Assembly (NCBI GenBank): GCA_023053545.1
Contig: JAKZAN010000005.1
Span: 7,440,001 to 7,504,000 of the forward strand
From: Lepidurus packardi
Lineage: Eukaryota; Arthropoda; Branchiopoda; Notostraca; Triopsidae
Reading direction: 5' to 3'
DNA: 64,000 nucleotides
Shown here: piece after piece, positions 47,990-59,303 of the stretch
How positions within the stretch are numbered: position 1 is the first letter of the stretch
Layout: every line of letters begins with the position of its first letter
The notes under the pieces: generated by a model
The model's input: only the letters and a program-made list of their open reading frames with translations
Told to the model about the DNA's origin: nothing
The model's database searches: none
Translations under genes and position numbers: made by a program

Positions 47990-49697
47990 CTAACGCGTAT
48001 AATAAACTCTGTAGTAAAGCGTTTTGGATCGCCACAGACTGTACGAGTTGTCGAACTTCAGTAAATAAACACCCCTACCTGGGTAAGGGTGACTACCCGC
48101 GTAAACTTCCTCCTGACAATCCCTTCGATACACAGGAATTATGATGCTGACTGGCGGTCGTGTTGGATCTTCTGCAATGACTTTGGCTAGTGGCCCGCCT
48201 TCTAAGTCCAGTACAGGAATAGCTAAACATAATAACATTATTAATTACTCTAAACAGTTGTGTTTTGGCTTTGATATACCAGTTTCGTCCTCTTCTTCTT
48301 CATCATCGTCTTCGCTTTCCGATATGTGCACGGAAACCTGCTGGTCTTGTGGTTCGCTCCATTCAAAATACAAACCGAAACCGATGTCATAACCGTCCGT
48401 GGCGAATTCCCAGAAGATGCAGGAACCTTCAGGATGAGTGGGTACTCGCACGGTAACAGTTTCCCCGTGTCCTACCCTCAAGACGGCATCTTTGCCTTCT
48501 TGACGTATAGAAGTTTTAAAATCGGCAATATCTTTGCGTGTCCACATGGAAGCTGTAGCTACGGCTACGGAATCTTCTAAACGTACATGATTAGGGATGT
48601 ATGTCATAATTAATTTGGGTTCAACCTTCGTCTTCCTGATCTTCATGCTCTTGTTCTGGAAGTGGAGGCGCTTCCCAGGCTTTCAGCGTCTCAACCTCCC
48701 CACCCAACTGCTGTTGTTGCTGAAGCTGAAGCATATATTGTTTATAGTGTTGTTCTTGCAACTGACGGATTAAAATAGCTTGCTAGGGATACGAAAATAC
48801 ATGTTGTTACTTATAACTCTAAAGTGGTTGAAGGCAATAAACCTCGTCGGGATTTTCTGGGTATTGCTGTTCAGAGTAAGCCTTAAACTGGACGTACGTT
48901 TGTTCATTCAATGCCTCTTTTATTTGCCTGCGCTTCTCTTCTTGCTCCATTAAATCTTTTTCCTCCCTTCTTTTCAATGCATCCAACTCCTTTTGTTTTT
49001 CTTCTTCTTCTTTCCTACAAGTGTTCCACCATTTGGACATAGTAATAAATATAACAATAAATATAGTACGTATAACGGAAGTCTACCTTTTCCTCTCCTT
49101 AATTTCCAGATCTTGCTTATGTGCTTCAATATATGGTCGGAACAATGGGCAGCTGATATCCAAAGTCTCAATGAAGGAAACCATGGCGGATTCCTTAGAC
49201 ATATTTCCTAGCTTCGACCACGCGAGTCTTAGTCAAACAAAATATCCTCTATCGTATATTTGAGCATAGAATCATTAACAAAAAGTACCTCCTATCCCTC
49301 CCAACAACATCTAAAACTCCAACTTCTCCCCCTTTATCAGGAACATAACTTCCATGCGCTGCTTGTTGAGCGTAAGCGATCAGAAGACATTTCTGCTCGT
49401 AATTTAAATGAACAGCTTTACCTTCTTTCTCTAGAATTCGAAAAAACAGACAATGCAAAATAATTTGACATAAGTGCCGAGAACCATTCCTCTAGTCTAT
49501 ACGACAACCAATTTCCTCTATTTTAATGTACCTTTGTAAAACCGTAACGCAAGACGGTACAAGTCAACCAGAGAAAAACCCCACAATTCCAAATACTTGC
49601 TGTTCATTCGAATAAACTCCTGTTCACTCCCGTCTCCATTTAAACTTGTTTCTTGCATTCCGTTTCGAAAAACAACAGTTGACGTATCGACCGCCAT
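47990..49697 (-). CDS. ACBD3: Golgi resident protein GCP60 (ACB and GOLD domains)
   Basis: Exons (minus): 49532-49697, 49289-49430, 49087-49227, 48843-49014, 48626-48782, 48280-48576, 47990-48222; 435 aa. An acyl-CoA-binding domain (about 24-120) is followed by a Lys/Glu-rich coiled coil. Next comes a Gln-rich block ([20 protein letters not shown]) and a C-terminal GOLD domain ([19 protein letters not shown] to the very end, [15 protein letters not shown]). These match human ACBD3 in order and detail. ACBD3 sits on Golgi membranes, binds giantin and recruits PI4KB. It converges with the SDR gene (stops 390 bases apart). Confidence 0.96.
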
Positions 49698-49938
49698 TGT
49701 TAATAATCTTAAGGTAACTAAATGCGAAACTTGTCACTAGATGGGTGCTCTATCACTGGTTTCACATGTTTAATTTATTCATGTTTGCTAATCTTCCAAT
49801 TATATATGCTGTGAGATGTATCTTTCATGCAAATTACCCTAAAAACTGATATATAGCTTGCTAAGACCATTTCCCGAAGCAGGTTAGTGAGACAGACGAT
49901 AACGAAAGATCGCTATAGCTTTGTTAAGCTTTGAGCAT

Positions 49939-51262
<1,324 letters not shown>

Positions 51263-51566
51263 TATCGTTACCTATACAATGAGAGAAAATTAAATAAGAG
51301 TTAATATAACCTTTAATAAAGCTTTTACCTAAGTGATTCTTTCTGAGACCATATGTTAAGAGCGAGATACTCTTAACACGTTTCGAGAACTAAACTTTGG
51401 ACCTTAGAATGTATGCCATCTGGGCGTGACTTCTGACACACTTAGAATCAGAATTCGAATAATCAGGAAAGTTCTATCATTCTATCACAAATTGGTTGGA
51501 GCAATGTATTTGCATACATGACTAGGGCTACCTTATTACATCAAGGATAAGTTCAGTGAGCCTTTT

Positions 51567-52433
51567 TTATTTGTGTTTGAAACCTTCCAGTTGCCACTCT
51601 TCTCGTGTATGGAAATGCACTCCGTCATGGGGTAGAGGCGAGTTACAAAAAGGAAAAAGGGCAGCGAGGAGCCACTTTTCGCCAAACACTTCTTTGAAAT
51701 TCTGATAGGGTCCCAAGTCATAACGAGCAACTTTCTGATTATTTTCATAAGTAGTAATTCCTTTCCACGTTAATTTGATGTGAATATAAAGCAAAGTAGA
51801 AGTAAATAAGAATCCAATAATTGAAACCGTATAAAAGAAAGTGTAGAACTGCGTCGCCGAAAAATCAAAACCCAAGAGAATTACAGCCATTGGCATGACT
51901 AATCGGACGATATGTTTCCACGTAAAAGTGCCAAGCGAATTCATGATGAAACCGTGATTAAAGTACGTGCAATACGCCGTACACAGCCACATATAGAATA
52001 TAAAGCACATAAAATAGCGACGATTTCGGTGACCGACACAGTAACCCGTAAAAGCGCAATGATGCTCTCTGCAAAGAATGCAAGTTTTGCACCGCTCACA
52101 ATGCCAGGAGCGGGGTGGGGTGATAGTTTCACAGTCGGAGCAATATCGCCAGCCTTGGTCTGGGTCAGCCTGACTGGGTGAAAGTATTAAGCCTTTGATG
52201 CTTGTGTCGACCAGAACGACTCCCATTAAATTACCAACAAGATTTATAAGAAGGTAGGTCCCAAATACTGAATGAAAATAGATTAGGAATGGGTTGTCGT
52301 GGTAAATTGTGGGGAAAACGATGCACGTCTCAAACATATAGATGGCAGGGATAATGGCAGAGACGAACAGGAAGGCGATGGAATCTGAACTTGTGCGTGG
52401 CAGCCAAAAACTTCTCCATTTACTGCCCCACAT
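51567..52433 (-). CDS. ZDHHC-type palmitoyltransferase, ZDHHC24-like, with EHHC in place of DHHC
   Basis: Single open exon from ATG 52433 (MWGSKWRSFW) to the stop at 51567; 288 aa. An upstream in-frame stop sits after a possible acceptor near 52545, so the start could lie in another exon. Several hydrophobic segments (about 20-40, 50-75, 140-165, 170-195, 205-235) flank a Cys-rich domain: YCSDCETITPPRSWHCERC, then CREHHCAFTGYCVGHRNRRYF. The usual DHHC is EHHC here, with the catalytic Cys kept. The length and the lack of Pro-Trp after the motif resemble ZDHHC24. Expected activity is protein S-acylation in endomembranes. The orthology is tentative. Confidence 0.85.
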   Translation of the reverse strand: MWGSKWRSFWLPRTSSDSIAFLFVSAIIPAIYMFETCIVFPTIYHDNPFLIYFHSVFGTYLLINLVGNLMGVVLVDTSIKGLILSPSQADPDQGWRYCSDCETITPPRSWHCERCKTCILCREHHCAFTGYCVGHRNRRYFMCFIFYMWLCTAYCTYFNHGFIMNSLGTFTWKHIVRLVMPMAVILLGFDFSATQFYTFFYTVSIIGFLFTSTLLYIHIKLTWKGITTYENNQKVARYDLGPYQNFKEVFGEKWLLAALFPFCNSPLPHDGVHFHTREEWQLEGFKHK

Positions 52434-53472
52434 TTTCAATCTCGGTGAATTTCTTGGGCTTGCTTGCTTTTTCAAATTATTGTTATTATTGGCCCAACTG
52501 AGTTCGCGTCCACACAAAAAGATCGAAAGGAAAGTAGAAAACTAAGCAAGATTATGCTCCAATGAAGCTATCATACTAGAGCCTACATGAACAAATAAAA
52601 ACAGTCTTTACCCAAGCCTGGCCTAATATTAATTAAGAAGTACATTAAGATTTAACCTACCTAACAGCAGGATCTGAGCTGGAAAGTAAACAAAACCGAG
52701 GTAAAACGTTGCTTTCGGCTTCATAGATGTCTCTACGCCAGTTTTAACGCGCGTTTCACTTTTTAAATGCTTTCGAGTTATAAGAATTTTAGTTCATTTT
52801 AACTATCTTTGTCCAACACATTTGTAATCTAACTTTTCCATCTGAAGATATTTTAATATTACACGTAACATAATGAGCGAATGGTTCTGCTCTATTTTAA
52901 GAAATCTGTATATTAGCGAGTATGACATTCGGTAAGCCCAAAACTTTTGAGACAGAAAAGAAAAACGGGCTTGACTTCTAGCCTAAAAGACGGCCAGTAA
53001 AAATCTATCAAATGCTATCGTTTTATATGAAAACATCTATCAAATGCATTCAAGTTGTATCAAAACTGATATCAACTACTATCAAGTTATATCAAACTCG
53101 ATCAAGTGTATCAATTCTATCCAGTTGTATCAAAATTTCTCCGAAATGCGAACTAAAATGCGAACCAAACGCGAAATGCGAAACCTGAGAAAAGGCAAAG
53201 CGAAAAGCGTTGCCTGAACTATCCGAAAAAAATTAACCCTAACCCTACTTGAGTTGTAAACTTGATTCCAACTCGTTACCCCTCGTTTAAAATACTACAC
53301 GTTTTTTAAAGTTACTGCCTTATAAAATCTGCTGTGTTTGTAGTAAAAAAACCAAGTGTCGGGTTGACAAATTTATTACATTTAATGTAGTGCGTAACAC
53401 ATTTGTTCCACTCACCCATCCGAAACGAACAGAACTACAGAAACCAAGATATGGACAAAGCTCTTCCAGAGT
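52434..53472. other. intergenic with a degenerate tandem repeat
   Basis: No gene is supported. The region 53003-53200 is a degenerate tandem array. The ZDHHC promoter and the VPS52 3' flank are expected here. Confidence 0.5.
53003..53200 (+). repeat. degenerate tatcaa tandem array and aaatgcga repeats
   Basis: The hexamer tatcaa recurs about every 10-20 bases (tatcaaatg, gtatcaaaact, tatcaagttatatcaaact). It is followed by four repeats of aaatgcga (gaaatgcgaactaaaatgcg and onwards). It looks like an old mini-satellite. Confidence 0.7.
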
Positions 53473-55943
53473 TCAAAAAGTTGGCTTATATTTTTTCACT
53501 TCTACCATCAACTGGTGAATATTAATGAGATCCGTTCGTGCTGGCAGATTGCGAAATGGATGCTGGGAAAGAATTTTCTGAAAACGATGGTAATATTGCA
53601 CGAATTGGGTAAGAGTAGCTTGGAGAATATTCGTTCCATTTTTAAAATTAGGGAATGAAGACAAAATTTCGCGGTTAATATCATCCAACGATTTCTTCCA
53701 GCCCATGCTAAACGACTGGATCAAAGATTGAGCTTTACCTAAACATAGTATCGTGATTACTATAATGTTACAAGCAAAAGTCTGAGGTTACTGACGCTCG
53801 TCTTTACGTAGACTATCAGCTTGTCCCTTTTCAATTGTATTCTCACATTCCTTCACGAAATGGATAATCCCTCCAAACTGCTGACCCAACATTTCTTCTA
53901 CGTACTCAGCAGTACGCGACGATAGCTGTTCTTTAAAGGTCTCCGATTCCTTGGAGTCGTCTCGGGTTCGTTCCTGTGAGTCAATAAACTTTTTAGCACT
54001 CAGTCCATGCCGAGATTTTCTTACCGAAATAACTCCCAGCATCATGTCGTAATTGTTTATGAGAAAAATTAACTGGTTTTTTCGTTGGGGAAAGACCGCA
54101 GCCATTTTCAGAATAAAATGTTCTACCGCTTCTTGCAATTGCGCCAACAACCGGTTTACTTTCTCGTTAGGAAAGCTTTCGTTGATCCCAACCAACGCCG
54201 CGCTAAATTCAGCATATCTTCTCGTAATGTAGTGCGGTCGCATATCCACTGTCGTAAAGCGCTGAGGATCACACTCATTCACGCTTTGGATATTCAACTG
54301 TAGTATGTGCTCGAATCTAAAACCAAACAATGCGTAAATAAAGTTTAAATAGTCGACGGGCAATAGGATATAAACCTAGGCCATAAAAAGTTCAAGAGGG
54401 TATCCCAATACCCATCCAAAGCTGGTACAGCTCGTTTATGACAAAGAAGCTGGTAACGGAAGATTAAATGTATGGATAAAAAAATGGCAACAGAATCGTA
54501 GCAGTGTTGGACAAACTCCTCCAATTCCCGGACATAAACGTGGAGGGTTTTGCCGAAAACGTTGTTGAACAAATCCTGGGCAGCCGTACCTTGTACCATA
54601 AAAAATTCCGAAAGGAACAAGTATTCTCGGCATGCATTGTCCACTAGGGCAAACTGTTGGCTGCGGAATAGGGCCTCGAAAGGATACTGTACACCATCAT
54701 AAAACAAAAGATTAAAACAAAGACATTTCTAACGTATGTTTTACTTTCGTCTCATTCTTTTGGGCTGCATGAGGGACTAGGATAGGAGCTTCCAAATCGG
54801 TGGTCAGCACGGTTCCTCTGTTCCCCAATGTAAAAACAGTGCTCTTGGCTTTGATATTTGGTTTCGTAAACAAGCCTCTGGTTACGGTATCTTCTACACC
54901 CAATAGATCTTCTTTGGAAGCTGCTTCTTCGTATTGAAGTCTCATAAGGCGAGTAGCATAGGCTTTAAAATATGAATAATAAATCTTGCTTAGTGTGTGC
55001 ACATATTCGTCACGCACTTCTTTGGCTATGCTTCGTTCCTGAGCCACCAGAAACTTATAAAAAAACCTTAGACGAGGAAGACCGTTTTTAGTATCCTTAC
55101 TAACTGGTTTACGTTGTTTTGCCAAGTACTTGTGTTTCAGAAGAGCATTTTGAGGGATTTGATAATTGGTCATAGGTTTGCGCAATTGATATATCCGCTG
55201 GAGAAGGTATTCGCGTATTTTAGCGATACTTTTGATTTTCAACTTCTCTACAACGTCCTGGACATCTTGGGATGACCGGCATTCGCGGAAACTTTGCTCT
55301 TTGACAAAATTAATTTTGTTATCCAGACTGTAAAGCGATTCCATAAAATCTTTCTCGGTGACAGGTGTCTCCAATATATGACTACAACAACGCAGTCGGT
55401 TAAAGAGAAACAACTGCATTGTGTTTTGAGAAAATATACTGAATGAGGGATTCCGGTACAACCATTTCGTCTACGAACTGGTTTAATTCCCCTCGAACTC
55501 CCTGTCTATTCGACAAGCGAATGCTGAGTTCAATGGACTGTTTTTGGAGACTTAGGATTTCAGTGCTAATGTTACCCAAATCGCCCTGGAACCCGAGCAG
55601 CATGCCTTCCAGCTTTTCCAGTATGCCATCGCATGCTGTAATTTGGTCATGCAAGTATGCAATATTTTTGCTTTCTTTAATGTAATCTTGAATCGAAGAT
55701 CTTTCTGCCTAGTCATATAAAATATAATTAACATGTTTTAAGAATACATACTTCTATATTCAAACGAAAAATTAGAGAACCCCCAAGCAAATTTACTTCA
55801 TGCAGCTCTTCCTCGACCTGACGTGAATATTGCCGCAAATCAAGACCAGTTTGCAAAGCTTCCTTAATCACTTCATCTTCCAAATCAACTTGGATTGGTG
55901 CTTCATTCTCTTCACTATCCTCTAGACTGTTCAAAGGAAACAT
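53473..55943 (-). CDS. VPS52: vacuolar protein sorting-associated protein 52 (GARP/EARP tether subunit)
   Basis: Exons (minus): 55797-55943, 55440-55708, 55130-55381, 54745-55066, 54376-54686, 54025-54316, 53796-53973, 53473-53738; 678 aa (human 723). VPS52 is shared by the GARP and EARP complexes, which tether endosome-derived vesicles at the trans-Golgi and recycling endosomes. Matches to human include VKEALKTG-like IKEALQTGLDLRQYS, RKPMTNYQIPQNALLKHK, EAPILVPHAAQ, RPHYITRRYAEFSAALVGIN and LINNYDMMLGV. Two introns (55067-55129, 63 bases; 53974-54024, 51 bases) are stop-free and in frame, so simple translation runs straight through them. Alignment to the family shows they should be removed. 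Confidence 0.96.
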
Positions 55944-56179
55944 TTTTTTATAATAACTCTAACTCATAGGTCATAACAAGTAAGCTTATCAAAACAACCC
56001 GGATTGCCATCTAGGCGAGAAAATAATATTTCTTTAGAATTCCAAACTCCAAAGCGCGGAATTGAAATGTATCATAAAAAAATAAATGTATTGAAATGTA
56101 TTTCTGGGGTACACAAACTTGGATAAAAAAATCTCAACTTTTTTCTTAATTTGTTTAGCGCTCTCACTTGTAATTAATC
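55944..56179. other. short spacer between VPS52 and NSMCE2
   Basis: Both genes are on the minus strand. The 236 bases must hold the VPS52 promoter and the NSMCE2 3' end. Nothing else is visible. Confidence 0.5.
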
Positions 56180-57025
56180 TTAGGTCTTTTTACTCAGTAT
56201 ACGTTTGATCTGACGGAGTAATTCGGGATCATCCACCAGGTCACATTCTCTGATAGGGAACTTGTTAACACAACCCATTTGAGGACACCTAATAAAATTA
56301 GTTTTCAAGCTGTACTGGCTAAAAAAATCAGAACCTTGACTTGTACCTAAACTTGCGGCTCCTTTTTATCATCTCCAAAATCGAGGTTTTCTCATAGACG
56401 TGATTGCAACGAATATTTTTGACAGGGTTCTCCATAACTTTCTTTGTTATTGGGTCAATTGTTTGAATGGATTCCGAAACGGCGGCAATCTCGTCCGAAC
56501 CTTGGCTATCATTAAATTCAACCGGTTGATCAGAATCTGCGCTTGCTTCACCAAGGGTTGTAATGGCTTCTTGGATCTCCCTCTCCAAAAGTTTCCATTT
56601 TTGATGGCTTTGCACGTCAACAGGTTGTCGAGCTTTTTCTTTTTGCAAATTGTTCTTAAATATGTGTTCTAAATCGCCGAAAACCTGGACTTTATCCTCT
56701 TGCGTGCAGAGCCTTCTATCCAGTACCTTTGCACTGCAGTGAGTTTCGTGCTCCAATTCTATGTATACTTTCATGACGTCCTTCAACCTTTTTACGGCGC
56801 ATTTCAGGTCCTCTCCTAAAAAATAAAAAAAGTTAACCAATCTTTGAGCTAAGAATTAGTAAATATTATTTTACCCTTCAGCCTACTTATGATTACATCC
56901 TTGTAATCAAGCAAATTAGCAAGTGAGGCTGCGATAGAATCGCTCATTTTCCGAGTAATGAAGGGCAATAATATAGTATTTACCAGATTCGCCTCGTAGC
57001 GGCAAGAAGGGGCGAAATCCACCAT
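56180..57025 (-). CDS. NSMCE2: E3 SUMO ligase NSE2/MMS21 (SMC5/6 complex)
   Basis: Three exons (minus): 56875-57025, 56347-56815, 56180-56288; 242 aa (human 247). The N-terminal half is helical and should bind SMC5. The C-terminal SP-RING reads IDPITKKVMENPVKNIRCNHVYEK followed by CPQMGCVNKFP, with the Cys-His pattern of SUMO E3 ligases. It sumoylates targets in DNA repair. I chose ATG 57025 (MVDFAPSC); an in-frame ATG at 56947 would shorten it by 26 residues. The inverted repeat that begins 20 bases upstream covers its likely promoter. Confidence 0.92.
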
Positions 57026-57044
57026 TTTGCGTACTAAAGGCGCG

Positions 57045-57370
57045 TAAAGTAAACAAACCAAAACAACAGCAGACAAGTGCCGGTCATTGTCTATTACATT
57101 GTGTTTTCTTATTTCAGATTCTGAAGAATTTGTTTAGTTTAAGTAGCAAAATTTCATGCGGTAACATGTGAAATGAAATCTTCGAACTTTGATCTCTTGT
57201 TTGACCTTCCTGAATGTGCCGTGCAGAAAGGAACACAACATTTTGGCATTTCAGTTCAGATTTTGTTACTTAAACTAAACAGATTCTTCAGAATCTGAAA
57301 AGTAAAACACCAACGCAATAGAAAACGACCGGCACTTGTTTGTTTTTGTTGGTTCGGTTTGTTTACTTTA
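57045..57370. repeat. long inverted repeat beside the NSMCE2 start
   Basis: Arms of about 110 bases (57045-57152 and 57258-57370) are roughly 85 percent identical by eye. Shared blocks include taaagtaaacaaacc, acaagtgccggtc, cagattctgaagaat and tgtttagtttaagta, each met as its complement in the other arm. The spacer is about 105 bases. It could be a foldback element or an inverted duplication of the NSMCE2 promoter. Confidence 0.8.
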
Positions 57371-57591
57371 GCCGCACTTGTACTTCTTCATCTTCTTTGT
57401 GTTGTGAAAGACGACAGGCGAAGTGGCATCGCATCGCCGTCTGCTGCATTCACAATAGGTATCGCTGTCTATTCAACTCCGTTTGACTTTGGGTGGTCCG
57501 AACACGAATTTTCAATATTATATTGGGATAGGCGTGCTTATGAAAGTGCATTTTAAAGGAAGGTGACAGAATTTAGACCTTCATCAAACAT

Positions 57592-58680
57592 TTAAATAAT
57601 ATCGACTAGTCCTGTAACTCTTATGTAATCAACTAAAAATGACTGGGCTAAAAATTGGTTGTATTCTGTAAGATTGCCAAAACCCAGTACGTTATCGAGC
57701 TTAAATTCGATTCCCTCTTTTATCATTTTATTCTTTAGTATTCCCCGTTCAAAGGAGTGGTACGAGCATTCTGTAATCTTGTGTTCCACCGTATCTTCCC
57801 TCTCTCCACACCTATCACACGTGCTATTTCTTTTTAGATTAAATCTGTACATCCATGATCCTGTTTTTCCATGTTCACATCTCAATCGCAAAAGAGCAAC
57901 TGATACTTTTGTTGGGGATTTTTTAAGCGTAGACGTCTTTATTTATAGACATTGTTCGTATCTTTGACGTCATCCTTTTGACCTCGGACTCCTTGCAATG
58001 TTTTGTAAAAGGAGAATGAAACCTATATGCGGACGAAGCTTATAAACGGTTTCACTCGTAATTCCGTGTGAGTGTTTTTTGAACTGTTGACCTGAGTTCA
58101 TGTTTTTAACTCAATACGATTCTATAGCGCCATTTTCTGTGGACTTAACTCTTGTTCTTTCGTATTGGAATAAACTTATTGAAGTGACAATCATCTTCGT
58201 TGAACTTAAACAAACGCAACGCAGGATCTCCACCTCGTTTAAGAAGTCTCAAGTACTTCCTATTTTTAACACCTTTCCTGTTTTTGTGTAATATATTCCC
58301 ATTGCTACATCTACACTAATCCCTGTAACCCATAGCGCAGCATCGTCTGCAGATATCGATATATTTCCGTGTCCTAATTTACTTGACAGGTTTGCCATCA
58401 TCATATTAAATACCCAGGGAGACATTACAGATCCTTGTGGTATTCCTTTTTTCATGGGGATTTGTGTCGACAGGTGGGCACCCACTCTGACTTGAAGGGT
58501 TGTTTCTTTTAAGAAGCTACGTATTACCGCTAAAATATTTCCTCTGATGGCTCCCTCACCTATCTTTCTGAGTAGAACTTCAATCCATACTCGCATCATA
58601 TGCTTGCTGTATGTAAATTAGTACTATCTCCTGATTCGTACGCCGTTTGACAGTCGTTTTTTAGTCTGACTTAGAACTGA
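57592..58680 (-). mobile_element. broken non-LTR (LINE) retrotransposon, 5'-truncated
   Basis: At 58249-58599 (minus) a frame shows reverse-transcriptase motifs: GIPQGSVMSPWVFNM and ISADDAALWV. At 57592-57891 a frame shows the C-terminal Cys-rich block of Jockey/LOA-like elements (CDRCGEREDTVEHKITEC). The two are in different frames with a disrupted stretch between them, and the reading frame also breaks just before the first motif, so it is not functional. The 5' half is missing. Confidence 0.8.
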
Positions 58681-59303
58681 TCTACCGTACTTATCCCTAC
58701 TCTGAACCCCGTCCAACATGGGGACATTATAGCGTTCTTTTCTGTAAATCATGTTAATCTTCTGATTATCTTGTCGTTCTTGCAGAAAAGCCTTCAAGTA
58801 AGTCTTCCTCCGATCAGTCTGAATCCATGGCCTCTACTGACGAAGTCATGGATTCCGTTGTTCCCCCCGATCGAACGAGGATATAACCCCACCACCGTAT
58901 GTTAGGTTACCTGTTGCAAGTGCAAGGAAACAATAATTTGGGATTCGTGCTTTCGGAAACCTTGAGTTTATGCTAGGGGATCTTCCACACAATATTCCGC
59001 TCAACATTCTCGTTCAAACGGTCCGACTGGAATGTACGCGCCTTGTAGAAAACGTACGTAATATGATGGATTTCGCCCATTCTTGCTGCTAGGGAGCGCA
59101 TTGGGTAAAGACTCTGTTGGCGCCTAATTCTTAGAGTTGTAGGGACATTAGAAAAAGCTACTGATGCTGTGCGTGTGAATAGCACTTTTACCTTGGATCA
59201 GAGCGTAACAAACTTTTTGATTGGAAGAAGTAAACAAGGGATGAGTAACGAAGTGGGTTACTTGTGAAAGTTGGAAAAGGGATTTATAAATTTTGAATCA
59301 GAA
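58681..59303. other. flank between the LINE relic and ADAM17
   Basis: No supported gene. Part of 58780-58900 may still be decayed retroelement (minus strand). The ADAM17 promoter should lie at the right end. Confidence 0.4.

Noticed and set aside
48141..48580. Ser-rich plus-strand frames
   Set aside because: They are the complement of the acidic GOLD-domain linker of ACBD3.
53233..53248. Telomere-like aaccctaaccct
   Set aside because: Only two units and not the expected arthropod repeat; too short to mean anything.
57359..57556. 65-codon plus frame starting in the right inverted arm
   Set aside because: It mirrors the NSMCE2 upstream sequence for only the first few codons; no domain, and followed directly by LINE relic sequence.
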